A DNA stretch of 64,000 nucleotides from Aridibacter sp041746475 (GTDB taxonomy: Bacteria; Acidobacteriota; Blastocatellia; Pyrinomonadales; Pyrinomonadaceae): NCBI GenBank assembly GCA_041746475.1, contig JBGTGX010000042.1, positions 19,263-83,262 of the forward strand. The letters are read 5' to 3'. The notes beneath the pieces are model-generated. The model saw only the letters and a list, made by a program, of their open reading frames with translations, was not told the origin of the DNA and made no database searches. Below are positions 14,888 to 23,439 of this stretch, one piece after another (position 1 is the stretch's first letter; each line of letters begins with the position of its first letter). The position numbers and the translations under genes are program-made.

Positions 14888-17758
14888 ATGAAAAAAACTA
14901 CCCATTTTTTGTTGAGTCTATCAGTGGTATTGTTGATGTCTGGATCGATTATTGCTCAGTCACAAGCAACCACCGGGCTAATTCAGGGCACCGTATATGA
15001 TCCAAATGGTGCGGTTATCCCAGGTGCCACGGTCACCGTGAGAAACGAAGGAACAGGATTTGAAAGATCCGTTACAAGCAATTCTGACGGTTTTTTTACT
15101 GCTCCGCTTTTGCCGCTTGGAAGATACACGGTGACGACGCGCGCTCAAGGATTTGGAAATTTTGTGCTTGAGAATGTTCAGGTCACTATTGGACAAACAC
15201 AGGCACTTCGAATTGATTTGAAGGTCGGAACGGCAGCGGCAACTGTGGATGTAACGGCGGAAGGCGAGGGCGTCGAGGTGGCGCGAACCGAATTGGCCAC
15301 GCAGATAAACGAACGCGCGGTTGCCAATCTACCAATTAATAGCCGTGATTTTAGCAAGTTTGTTCAGCTAACTCCCGGAGTTTCGATCGTTCAAGGGCCT
15401 GATGGTGACGAAATTACCATCAATGGGCAAAAAGGAATTCAAAACAATTTCTCTATCGATGGTGCTGATGCAAACAATCCATTTTTTGGCGAACAGCGTG
15501 GCGGACAGCGTCCAGCGTTTACCGTAAGTCTTGAGGCGATTCAGGAATTTCAGGTTGTACCGGTTGGTGCCTCGGCGGAGTTTGGACGCTCGAGCGGAGG
15601 GTTTATCAATGCCGTAACGAAATCCGGAACAAACGAATTTCACGGTTCTGCGTTTTTGTTTTTCCGCAACGATGGACTTTCAAGCCAAAATCTGGACGCG
15701 GTCGATGCGGGATTGCCTACCGCTGATTCCCGGAATTATCAGTTTGGAGGAAATGTCGGGGGACCGATAAAAGAAGATAAAGCGTTTTTCTTCTTTGCTT
15801 ACGAAAGAAATGATGGCCGAAGCAATAAGCCAAATAGTATTGACCCGACGCTTGCAAGTATTTTTGCGACTAGATTCAATTCTCCAAACGAGGAGACGAT
15901 TATCGAGCGCACGGATGTTGCTGATGTATTGCTTGCAAAAGTAGATATCAATATCAATAACCGAAATCTTTTGACCCTGCGGCACAATTTCAGCCGAGCC
16001 GAGCAAGTCAACGGGACATTTGATGTTCCGACTTGGGGGGCAAGTGCAAATGGTCGTGAAACCGATAAATCAAATGCCTTTATAGGTCAGCTCGTTTCGA
16101 CTATAACTCCATATTTGTTAAACGAATTTCGGTTCCAATGGGCAAAAGAAGAGCGACCACGTTTTTATGACGGCCCTGACCTTCCTGATACTACGATCGG
16201 TACATTTGCGGGCGATATTTCGTACCGATTCGGACGCCCGTTCTTTTTACCGGTGCCGTCGGATGACACACGCTTTCAGTTTACTGACAACGTGACCTAC
16301 ATTACCGGAAACCACACTTTGAAATTTGGTGTTGATATTAACCGCGTGCGCGTTTCACAAACGTTTATTGGATTTGCTCGTGGGCGATATATTTTCGCCG
16401 GCGGAACGATTCAGGACGCGATTCAGGGATTTCAGAATTATATTAACGGGGTGAATGCTAATTCGCTCGCGCTCTATCTTCAGTTTGCGCCGATCGGGAA
16501 TCGAACGGTAGAGGAAGCAGGTACGCAGGCCTATTCAAATTTTGAACCGGGCGTGTATGTTCAGGATACGTGGAATTTTAGCCCGAATCTAACCTTCAAT
16601 ATCGGTTTTCGTTGGGAAGGGCAGTATCAGCCGAATACGATCACCCCGCCGCAGGATACCCGTTACGGACAGTTTTTAAGTGACCCGAATTTTCCGTCGG
16701 ATGGATCGATTCCGGATTTCACGGATGGATTTCAACCACGGCTTGGACTTTCGTGGTCGCCGGGCGATGACCGGAAGACGGCAATACGACTCGGTGCAGG
16801 GATTTATTATGCGCGAATTCCCGGTTTGGTGGTTGCCGGTCCGAGAAACACTGACGGCGTGATCGCGGGAAATATATTCTTTGCTAATTTTCTTTGTGGC
16901 GGACCAGGACTCGGCGGCTGTCCGGTTTTTCCCGGAATTGTCCCAACGGCTGGTTTTAATCCATTTAATCCCGGTGTTGCGGTGTTTGAGCGCAATTTCA
17001 AAAATCCGCGGACTATCCAATATAGTGCGAGCATAGAAAGGGAAATTTATCCGGATATTAATTTGCTTGTCGCATACAACTACGCAAAATCGACTCGACT
17101 CACGAGATTTGTGAATAGAAATGATCCGCGACTTTACAACGGCGTGGCGATTTTTGAGCGTCCGAATGGCTCAGGAGTTGGCGAAATCCGTTCGACGGAA
17201 AGTTCGGCGAAATCGTTATACCAAGGAGTTACTTTTGGAGTTACAAAACGTTTTTCAAATAATTTCCAGTTTCAGGTAAATTATTTGTTGTCTTGGGATA
17301 AATCGGACGACGATAATGAACGAGATCCTTTTACATTTAGATATGCAGATCCACGTGATTTCACGCCTGAATATAATTGGTCTGACCGCGATCAAAGACA
17401 TCGTTTTAATGCTTTCGCGACATTCGAGTTACCTTATGACATAACGATTTCACCGATCGTGCAATATCGTTCCGCACAACCGATTTCTGTGGTTGACCGC
17501 GGAACGTTTCCGAATATCATTAAACGAAATACACTTCGGCTCGATAATGAATTCTTTACATTTGATTTTCGTGCATCGAAGAGTTTTAAAATTACCGAGA
17601 ACGTTTCATTAGAGGGAATTTTTGAGGCATTCAACCTCTTCAATAATCGCAATCCGAGAAGCCTTCCGCGACCGCTTACGTTCAACTTTGACGGAACGGT
17701 TTCGGCAGGTTTTGGTGAACCCAGACAAGCACAGATCGGAGTAAGATTGAAATTTTAG
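14888..17758 (+). CDS. TonB-dependent receptor, Oar-like, with carboxypeptidase-regulatory-like domain
   Basis: Outer-membrane protein of 956 residues. The signal peptide covers about 1-24 (MKKTTHFLLSLSVVLLMSGS, cleavage near AQS). A carboxypeptidase-regulatory-like beta-sandwich follows (about 28-110: IQGTVYDPNGAVIPGATVTV). Then comes the plug domain with LPINSRDFSKFVQLTPGVS and SIDGADANNPFFG, and a long barrel ending in VRLKF with terminal Phe. The architecture matches the Oar family, which is greatly expanded in Acidobacteriota and probably handles large organic ligands such as peptides or glycans. The ligand is not deducible. ATG 14888 follows an AAGGACG ribosome-binding site, and a strong terminator follows the stop. 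Confidence 0.92.
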   Translation: MKKTTHFLLSLSVVLLMSGSIIAQSQATTGLIQGTVYDPNGAVIPGATVTVRNEGTGFERSVTSNSDGFFTAPLLPLGRYTVTTRAQGFGNFVLENVQVTIGQTQALRIDLKVGTAAATVDVTAEGEGVEVARTELATQINERAVANLPINSRDFSKFVQLTPGVSIVQGPDGDEITINGQKGIQNNFSIDGADANNPFFGEQRGGQRPAFTVSLEAIQEFQVVPVGASAEFGRSSGGFINAVTKSGTNEFHGSAFLFFRNDGLSSQNLDAVDAGLPTADSRNYQFGGNVGGPIKEDKAFFFFAYERNDGRSNKPNSIDPTLASIFATRFNSPNEETIIERTDVADVLLAKVDININNRNLLTLRHNFSRAEQVNGTFDVPTWGASANGRETDKSNAFIGQLVSTITPYLLNEFRFQWAKEERPRFYDGPDLPDTTIGTFAGDISYRFGRPFFLPVPSDDTRFQFTDNVTYITGNHTLKFGVDINRVRVSQTFIGFARGRYIFAGGTIQDAIQGFQNYINGVNANSLALYLQFAPIGNRTVEEAGTQAYSNFEPGVYVQDTWNFSPNLTFNIGFRWEGQYQPNTITPPQDTRYGQFLSDPNFPSDGSIPDFTDGFQPRLGLSWSPGDDRKTAIRLGAGIYYARIPGLVVAGPRNTDGVIAGNIFFANFLCGGPGLGGCPVFPGIVPTAGFNPFNPGVAVFERNFKNPRTIQYSASIEREIYPDINLLVAYNYAKSTRLTRFVNRNDPRLYNGVAIFERPNGSGVGEIRSTESSAKSLYQGVTFGVTKRFSNNFQFQVNYLLSWDKSDDDNERDPFTFRYADPRDFTPEYNWSDRDQRHRFNAFATFELPYDITISPIVQYRSAQPISVVDRGTFPNIIKRNTLRLDNEFFTFDFRASKSFKITENVSLEGIFEAFNLFNNRNPRSLPRPLTFNFDGTVSAGFGEPRQAQIGVRLKF

Positions 17759-17791
17759 CCCTTTATACCTTTATAAGGGATTCTTTTTCGC

Positions 17792-17823
17792 GCCCCGGAT
17801 TGTAAATAGTCCGGGGCTTTTTT
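17792..17823 (+). terminator. Intrinsic terminator after Oar-like receptor gene
   Basis: GCCCCGGA (17792-17799) pairs with TCCGGGGC (17810-17817) around a 10-base loop and is followed by TTTTTT. It ends the receptor transcript. Confidence 0.93.
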
Positions 17824-17917
17824 ATTATTAGCGCAGATTTCGCCGAGCTTCCAAATATGAAAATCGTAAAATTATTCGATTTAAAAGAATCTATTTATCC
17901 TTGTTCATGGTTTAAAA

Positions 17918-18064
17918 ATGGGTTCATCTACCAAAAGAAAAATTACTGATTATATAAACGAAACGGCAACAGAGTTTGTCGATGCCCGGAGATGCTTTAA
18001 TGGTAAAGATCACGACGAAGATATTGCAAAACTCGCCGGGAAACATCTTGATCTCTTTAAATAG
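17918..18064 (+). CDS. Small hypothetical protein, 48 residues
   Basis: Not a recognised family. ATG 17918 opens a 48-residue frame starting MGSSTKRKITDYINETATEF and ending in KHLDLFK, hydrophilic and probably helical, with an acidic patch KDHDEDIAKL. It lies in a 326-base gap after the receptor terminator and ends 20 bases before the methyltransferase ATG, so it could be the first gene of that transcript. There is no clear ribosome-binding site. A second small frame (ATG 17857, 30 codons) overlaps its start in another phase, so the coding call is tentative. Confidence 0.4.
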   Translation: MGSSTKRKITDYINETATEFVDARRCFNGKDHDEDIAKLAGKHLDLFK

Positions 18065-18084
18065 ATAAAAACGAACTCCGCTCA

Positions 18085-18852
18085 ATGATAACGAAAAAGA
18101 ACGAATTTCCGCTTGCGTCAAAATATGATCCGAAATGGTTGATCGAAAATTGCTTCGGAGCAAATCCGCTATGGCTTACTGAATGGCTCTGCCGCGACAT
18201 TGAATTTCAAACAGGAATGCGCGTTTTGGACCTTGGTGCCGGGCATGCGAAATCTTCGATCTTCCTCGCAAAGGAATTTGGTATTCAGGTTTGGGCCGCT
18301 GACCTCTGGATCGATCCAAGCGAGAGTTTGAAATCGATCAAAGAATTTCAGCTCGAAAACAGTGTGTTTCCCCTTTCGGCGGAAGCTCGTAAGCTTCCGT
18401 TTCCGAAGTTATTTTTTGATGCGATCGTTTCGATAGATGCGATTCAGTATTTCGGAACCGACACACTTTTTCTTCCTTATATCGTTCAATTTCTCAAGCC
18501 AAACGGAATAATTGGATTTGCTTCACCCGGAATGACAAAGGAATTCAAAGGTGAAATACCGGCGCACCTCAAACCGATGTGGACTAGTGATTATTGGTGT
18601 TTGCGGTCAGAAGATTGGTGGCGTAAACATTGGGAGCGTACCGGATTGGTAGAGATTGATAAATCAGAAACAATGAGAGATGGCTGGAAACTCTGGGTGG
18701 AATGGGCGAAAAAGGGAAGTTCTACTGATTGGTATTTGCGGTCGATCGCTGAAGATGCAGGAAAGCATTTAGGCTATATTAAAATGATTGCACGAAAAAA
18801 CGAAGAGGCCCCGAATCTTGCATACGATCTGCAGACTGGAGAATGGATTTAG
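18085..18852 (+). CDS. Class I SAM-dependent methyltransferase
   Basis: 255 residues with the SAM-binding motif I MRVLDLGAGHAKSSIF (about 46-61), followed by an acidic strand end VWAADLW (motif post I) and the motif IV-like FFDAIVSIDAIQYFG. Resembles small-molecule methyltransferases of the UbiE/ubiquinone type rather than RNA or DNA enzymes, but no substrate can be assigned. The C-terminal half is rich in Trp (DWWRKHWERTG, WKLWVEWAKKG), perhaps forming a hydrophobic substrate pocket. Neighbours give no pathway. Confidence 0.85.
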   Translation: MITKKNEFPLASKYDPKWLIENCFGANPLWLTEWLCRDIEFQTGMRVLDLGAGHAKSSIFLAKEFGIQVWAADLWIDPSESLKSIKEFQLENSVFPLSAEARKLPFPKLFFDAIVSIDAIQYFGTDTLFLPYIVQFLKPNGIIGFASPGMTKEFKGEIPAHLKPMWTSDYWCLRSEDWWRKHWERTGLVEIDKSETMRDGWKLWVEWAKKGSSTDWYLRSIAEDAGKHLGYIKMIARKNEEAPNLAYDLQTGEWI

Positions 18853-18865
18853 CACCAGGGGTTTA

Positions 18866-19726
18866 TTAAACGTTCTTCTTCAATACCTTTAACCTTCCAA
18901 GCTCACTCAAGAGCGGTTTTAAATGCGCGACCGATTTTTCGTGTGAAAATCCATTGCTCGCAAAGATGCCGTTGTGATTCCAGACATCTTCGGTGTCATA
19001 GTTAATTTCCTCGCCGAAAATATCTGTCAACCTTCCGCCTGCTTCTTCGAGTAATATTTGAGGTGCCGCCGTGTCCCAGAATTTTGTGTGCGGCGAAAGA
19101 TGTATGTAAATATCAGCCATTTGGCGGGTAAGAAAGCCTACTTTTAAGCCAACCGAGCCGTGCGCATATTCGTTTCCGAAACCAAAATGATCCACCAATT
19201 TTGTCATGTTTCGACTCCGGTGGGACCGGCTGACTGCCAGCGTCATCTCGCTGAATTCGGTTAAACTGGAAACTTCCAAAATTTCCGATTCGCCCTTGTT
19301 TTCGATTAGGAACGCGCCTTGTCCTTTGACTGCGAAATACAATATGTCTTTGAGCGGCTGGAAAACAACCCCGAGAATCGCCACACCGTTTTCGGTCAGA
19401 GCAATCTGAACTGCGAAATCGCCCGCCTTTTCTATAAACCCGCGTGTGCCGTCAAGCGGATCCGTGATCCAAACTCTCGATTTTGAAATTCGATTGCTGA
19501 TATCATCGGGCTCCTCTTCGGACAGAACCGCATCATTCGGAAACGACTTAGTAAGGCCGGAGACGATAATTTTGCTTGATGTCGTATCGGCGATAGTAAC
19601 GGGTTCTGAATAATGATCGCCATGAAATTTTTCCTCAACCTCAAAGCCTTCGTGATAAATCTTCATTATCGCCTCGCCTGCCTCGCGCGCAAGATCGACC
19701 GCAACTCGTAATTCTGTTTCTAGCAT
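18866..19726 (-). CDS. 3'(2'),5'-bisphosphate nucleotidase, CysQ/inositol monophosphatase family
   Basis: Mg-dependent, Li-sensitive phosphatase fold. Motifs: EPVTIADTTSSK (A-D pair), LSEEEPDD (Glu-Glu metal ligands), and WITDPLDGTRGFI (the D-P-L-D-G-T signature), then FWDTAAPQILLEEAGG near the C-terminus (W-D-x-A-A). Family members hydrolyse PAP to AMP, or inositol phosphates. DPLDGTRGFI with the following F is closer to CysQ/BPNT. I chose ATG at 19724-19726 (MLETELRVAV), giving 286 residues; the 18 residues of the longer frame look non-native. It is convergent with the methyltransferase and divergent from the GAF gene. Confidence 0.85.
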   Translation of the reverse strand: MLETELRVAVDLAREAGEAIMKIYHEGFEVEEKFHGDHYSEPVTIADTTSSKIIVSGLTKSFPNDAVLSEEEPDDISNRISKSRVWITDPLDGTRGFIEKAGDFAVQIALTENGVAILGVVFQPLKDILYFAVKGQGAFLIENKGESEILEVSSLTEFSEMTLAVSRSHRSRNMTKLVDHFGFGNEYAHGSVGLKVGFLTRQMADIYIHLSPHTKFWDTAAPQILLEEAGGRLTDIFGEEINYDTEDVWNHNGIFASNGFSHEKSVAHLKPLLSELGRLKVLKKNV

Positions 19727-19825
19727 TGGTAAGAATTTAACATTTATCAGCTTCGAAGAGTAAAACGGCGTGGGCAACAACGCCCGCGCTTTTCATTTTC
19801 TGAGTTCCACTTTACACTTCTTAAT

Positions 19826-20311
19826 ATGACTGAAAGTATTACGTTTTCGAGAACGGTTGACCGTGATGTGATATATAGGGAGATCACTCCACAGATACGG
19901 GCTCTGACTGCGGATGAAACTGATATTATTGCAAACCTCGCGAATATTGCCGCTGTGCTTCGAGAGGCATTGAGTTTCTTCTGGGTCGGTTTCTATTTGG
20001 TAAAGGAAAATCAACTCGTGTTGGGCCCGTTTCAAGGACCTCTTGCATGCACGAGGATAGATTACGACAAAGGGGTTTGCGGCCATTCCTATTCGACAAA
20101 ACAAACTGTGATCGTTTCAAACGTAGATGAATTTCCCGGTCACATTGCGTGTGCATCTTCCTCGAAATCGGAGATCGTTTTACCGATCATTGATCGCGCA
20201 GGAAATGTTTTTGGAGTATTGGATGTCGATAGCGACAAGCTCGACGATTTTTCGAATACGGATGAAAGAGGGTTGGGTGAAATTGTAAAACTTATTGAGG
20301 AAAAATTATGA
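19826..20311 (+). CDS. msrC: GAF-domain free-methionine-(R)-sulfoxide reductase
   Basis: 161-residue single GAF domain of the fRMsr type, which reduces free methionine-R-sulfoxide in the cytoplasm with thioredoxin. Key features: FFWVGFYLV, LGPFQGPLACTRI (first conserved Cys), GVCGHSYSTKQT (second Cys), HIACASSSKSEIVLPI (third Cys) and GVLDVDS. These three Cys positions match the redox centre of the family. It overlaps the aldo/keto reductase gene by four bases (ATGA), suggesting a coupled oxidative-repair or carbonyl-reduction pair. Signalling GAF domains lack this Cys pattern. Confidence 0.88.
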   Translation: MTESITFSRTVDRDVIYREITPQIRALTADETDIIANLANIAAVLREALSFFWVGFYLVKENQLVLGPFQGPLACTRIDYDKGVCGHSYSTKQTVIVSNVDEFPGHIACASSSKSEIVLPIIDRAGNVFGVLDVDSDKLDDFSNTDERGLGEIVKLIEEKL

Positions 20312-21399
20312 GCTTCGCAACAAACCAGGGAACGGGAAAATTCAAGGAAGGTTTTGGAGATTTAGCGGTCGGTCATTTTCGTGAAACCAACGGTTTGTAT
20401 CTTTCATCGATCGGAATCGGGACGTATCTTGGAAACTGGGATGCCGATACGGATCAAAATTACACAAAATCCGTTGTCAGATTCGTTGAGTTGGGCGGAA
20501 ATGTCATCGATACTGCCTCGAATTATCGCTTTCAGCGAAGCGAAAGAAATATCGGCGAAGCCTTAGACGAAATAGGCAGCCGCCGTGACGAATTGTTTAT
20601 TTGTACAAAGGGTGGGTTTTTACCATTTGATAATGAACCACCGGGCGATGTGCGCGGATATTTTGAAGATAACTTTGTAAAAAAGGGAATTGCAACTTTT
20701 GACGATCTGGTCGGCGGCAGCCACTGTATGACGCCAGACTATTTGGAGTCGCAGATCGATCAATCGCTCGAAAATATGAAGCTTGATGGGTTGGATCTGT
20801 GTTACATACACAATCCCGAATCACAGCTGGGCGGGGGCATCGATCGTCCGACATTTGACGCGAAGATCGCAAAAGCGTTTGAGCGTTTGGAAGAGAATCG
20901 CAGCGGCGGAAAGATCAATTATTACGGTGTCGCAACCTGGAATGGTTTTCGTGTTATGCCGGATGACAAAAGTTATCATTCACTCGAAAGATTTGTGCAG
21001 ATCGCCAGGCAGGTTGGAGGTGATGAAAATGGATTTAAGTTTATCCAGCTTCCGCATAATTTAGCGATGCCCGAGGCGCATCTTGTGCCTAATCAACCCA
21101 CAAACGGAAAAGCAGTCTCAACGTTAAAAGCTGCAAACGATCTTGGCATTTCGGTAATGGTCAGCGGCTCTATATTGCAAGGTAAGCTTGCGGCGGGCGT
21201 CCCGCTTCATATCCGAGAACTGATCGGCGGAAAAACCGATGCTCAGACCAGTCTTCAGTTTGTGCGCTCGACGCCGGGTGTGACTACGGCTTTAGTTGGA
21301 ATGGCCTCTGTGACGCACGTCGAAGAAAATATGGCGTTGGCATCAATTGGACCAACCGGCGCAGAGAAGTTTGCGGGCTTGTTTTCAGACGATTCCTAA
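20308..21399 (+). CDS. Aldo/keto reductase
   Basis: 363-residue TIM-barrel NADPH oxidoreductase. Catalytic tetrad elements: NVIDTASNYRF (Asp and Tyr), ELFICTKGG (Lys) and LDLCYIHNPE (His). The cofactor segment STPGVTTALVGM lies near the end. The segment around residues 105-150 (RGYFEDNFVKKGIATFDDLVGGSHCM) is longer than in compact AKRs and resembles the AKR group often annotated as L-galactose or D-threo-aldose dehydrogenase, so it may act on a sugar, which is an inference. Translationally coupled to the fRMsr gene by ATGA. Confidence 0.88.
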   Translation: MSFATNQGTGKFKEGFGDLAVGHFRETNGLYLSSIGIGTYLGNWDADTDQNYTKSVVRFVELGGNVIDTASNYRFQRSERNIGEALDEIGSRRDELFICTKGGFLPFDNEPPGDVRGYFEDNFVKKGIATFDDLVGGSHCMTPDYLESQIDQSLENMKLDGLDLCYIHNPESQLGGGIDRPTFDAKIAKAFERLEENRSGGKINYYGVATWNGFRVMPDDKSYHSLERFVQIARQVGGDENGFKFIQLPHNLAMPEAHLVPNQPTNGKAVSTLKAANDLGISVMVSGSILQGKLAAGVPLHIRELIGGKTDAQTSLQFVRSTPGVTTALVGMASVTHVEENMALASIGPTGAEKFAGLFSDDS

Positions 21400-21561
21400 C
21401 ATCACATAATAAAGACGCACGAACCAGACAGGCCGTTTTTCACAAAGTCTGTTACCCGCGATAATTGAATCTATTTCCATTGATTACAAAACTATTACTT
21501 TTTAATCCGAACGGGTCTGTTATTGTTTAAATGCCCCAAAATAAATTTTAAGAAATTCCAA

Positions 21562-22419
21562 ATGCAAAAAACTGAAAAATTTACTCGAAGCCCGGAAGAA
21601 ATTAACTGGCGCGACGCCGGTATCATTTTGTCTTTTCACCTGCTATTGATTCCCGCTTTCTTTATGTTTAGCTGGACGAACCTGGCGATAATGCTGATCG
21701 GAAATTGGATCGTCGGGAGTCTCGGAGTAGGCTTAGGCTACCACCGTTTACTTACTCATCGAAGCTTCAAAGCCCCAAAATGGCTGGAATACACTTTGAC
21801 GATCTTAGGAACAATGTCTCTTCAAAATGAGCCATATAAATGGGTTGCTACACATCGAATGCACCATCAGTTTTGCGAAACTGATAAAGATCCCCATACA
21901 ACCCGCGACGGTTTTTTGTGGGCTCATATGTTTTGGATCTTTACAGGTACAGCACAGGATCATAACGAAGGGGTGTTCAAAAAGTATGTTCCCGATCTTT
22001 TAAAAGACCGGGGTCAGAGGCTTATCGCTAAATACTTTTATGTTCCGATTCTTGTTTCCGCCGTTTTACTCTTTGCTTTTGGAGGTTGGGGAGCCGTGCT
22101 TTGGGGCGTTGTGGTTCGAACGGTATTTGGTTTTCACACAACCTGGTTTGTAAATTCGCTCGCCCACATTTTCGGTACGAGGCGTTTTGAAACAAATGAT
22201 GATTCTAAAAACAATTGGTTTGTCGCACTCTTAACTTTTGGTGAAGGCTGGCACAATAATCACCACGCGCAGCCAACATCCGCCAGGCACGGTTTGAAAT
22301 GGTTTGAGTTTGATATGAACTGGATCGCGATCCGGATCTTAGAAAAACTTGGTTGGGCGAAAAATATTCGCGTGTTCAATGTTGAGAGCTCTGCGCAAGA
22401 ATTTAAGCAGGCGGCATAG
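21562..22419 (+). CDS. Acyl-CoA desaturase (delta-9 type, membrane bound)
   Basis: Di-iron fatty-acid desaturase of the inner membrane that introduces a double bond into acyl chains. The three histidine boxes are complete: HRLLTHRSF (H-x4-H), HRMHHQF (H-x2-H-H) and HNNHH (H-x2-H-H). Four hydrophobic stretches are arranged in pairs around them. About 285 residues from ATG 21562 (MQKTEKFTRS); the in-frame TTG 21523 gives a 13-residue extension that looks non-native. It has no obvious operon partner; the DUF962 gene 215 bases downstream also belongs to a lipid-related membrane family. Substrate chain length is unknown. Confidence 0.93.
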   Translation: MQKTEKFTRSPEEINWRDAGIILSFHLLLIPAFFMFSWTNLAIMLIGNWIVGSLGVGLGYHRLLTHRSFKAPKWLEYTLTILGTMSLQNEPYKWVATHRMHHQFCETDKDPHTTRDGFLWAHMFWIFTGTAQDHNEGVFKKYVPDLLKDRGQRLIAKYFYVPILVSAVLLFAFGGWGAVLWGVVVRTVFGFHTTWFVNSLAHIFGTRRFETNDDSKNNWFVALLTFGEGWHNNHHAQPTSARHGLKWFEFDMNWIAIRILEKLGWAKNIRVFNVESSAQEFKQAA

Positions 22420-22634
22420 AGGAGAATCGTTGATCGGGCAACGGCCTTCTATTCAATTCAAATGAGCCTATTTTAGAAATTCGTCCCTGCGCTTACAGCA
22501 GGCATTTTGGTAAAGTAAGAAACAGATTGCCATTATAAAACCCGCTGTTTTTCCGTACTTGGAGCTATAATGAATTTTATTGGCGGAATTTTCCGTATAG
22601 CAGCGGCGGAGCTCGTTCGAACAAGGTTTTAGGG

Positions 22635-22976
22635 ATGAAAAAAGGTAAAATAAAAACCTATTCAGAATTTTGGGATTTTTACGTTCTCGAACACAGTCAA
22701 CCGATGACTCGCTACCTCCATTTTGTCGGAACAACGCTCGGCATTGTAATGCTTGTTTGGTTTTTGCGCAGCGGTGATTATTTATATATTCCACTGTGTT
22801 TTGCCGTTGGCTACGCTTTTGCCTGGTTTTCGCATTTTTATATCGAAAAAAACAAACCCGCAACATTCCAATATCCTCTTTGGTCGTTTATCTCGGATTA
22901 CAAGATGATCTTTTATATGCTGATCGGGAAAATGGACGGTGAAGTTGAAAGGGTGGTAACAGAGGCCCGACCGTAA
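22635..22976 (+). CDS. DUF962 / Mpo1-like membrane protein
   Basis: 113 residues, small membrane protein with two to three hydrophobic segments (LHFVGTTLGIVMLVWFL; LYIPLCFAVGYAFAWFSHFYI). The family pattern is clear: YSEFWDFYVLEHSQPMTRYLHFVGT, then FSHFYIEKNKPATFQYPLWSFISDYKMIF (H-P/K-P-A-T-F motif). Yeast Mpo1 of this family is an Fe-dependent dioxygenase for 2-hydroxy fatty acids; whether the bacterial form does the same is not established. The conserved His residues in LHFVG and FSHFYIE are the likely metal ligands. Confidence 0.85.
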   Translation: MKKGKIKTYSEFWDFYVLEHSQPMTRYLHFVGTTLGIVMLVWFLRSGDYLYIPLCFAVGYAFAWFSHFYIEKNKPATFQYPLWSFISDYKMIFYMLIGKMDGEVERVVTEARP

Positions 22977-23000
22977 GGGAGTGGCGGCGGTTAGTAAATC

Positions 23001-23400
23001 ATGAACGAAGATTCCGCGGGCGGTTACCCACTTGCCTACCTCATTCAGTGAAAATCTCAAGTCGTATATGGGGCGCGAAATGAAGAGCGAACCGCTAGTT
23101 CTCAACGCGCCACAGCGAATATGTGTTTTAGAGATAATGAATGAGGTTTGCAAATTTCGCGGATTTGAGCTCTTTGCGATAAACGTCAGAACAAATCATT
23201 TTCACGCGGTAGTAGCTGCGATGAGGGATCCGGATTGAATCTCGGTTGACTTTAAAAGTTATTGTACAAGAAAGCTTCGCGAGTACGGTCTTGTCCTTCA
23301 GAACCAAAAGATATGGGCACGGGGGAAAAGCCGACGATATTTCTGGAAGCCACATCATGTCGAGAGTTAGACTGAATATGTAAATTTTGGTCAAAGGAAA
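23001..23400 (+). pseudogene. Decayed REP-associated tyrosine (Y1/IS200-like) transposase
   Basis: Fragments of a Y1_Tnp/RAYT protein appear in order but in different frames: YPLAYLIQ (start at 23001, then a stop), then SEPLVLNAPQR and FAINVRTNHFHAVV (HUH-like motif, 23086-23217), then a stop, then TFKSYCTRKLREYG and IWARGKSRRYFWKPHHVE (23255-23364). The middle of the N-terminal domain (where GTWLHGDERG would be expected) is missing. So it carries an internal deletion plus at least two disruptions and cannot be functional. Confidence 0.75.
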
Positions 23401-23439
23401 AGAGCTTCCAAAATTCGATTGATTTGACGCCACCCGCGC

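Noticed and set aside
17924..18163. Minus-strand 79-codon frame
   Set aside because: Overlaps the methyltransferase start and a plausible plus-strand small frame; no motifs or ribosome-binding site.
18866..19780. Longer start of the CysQ-like gene
   Set aside because: The extra 18 residues show no family similarity; ATG at 19724-19726 gives a normal N-terminus.
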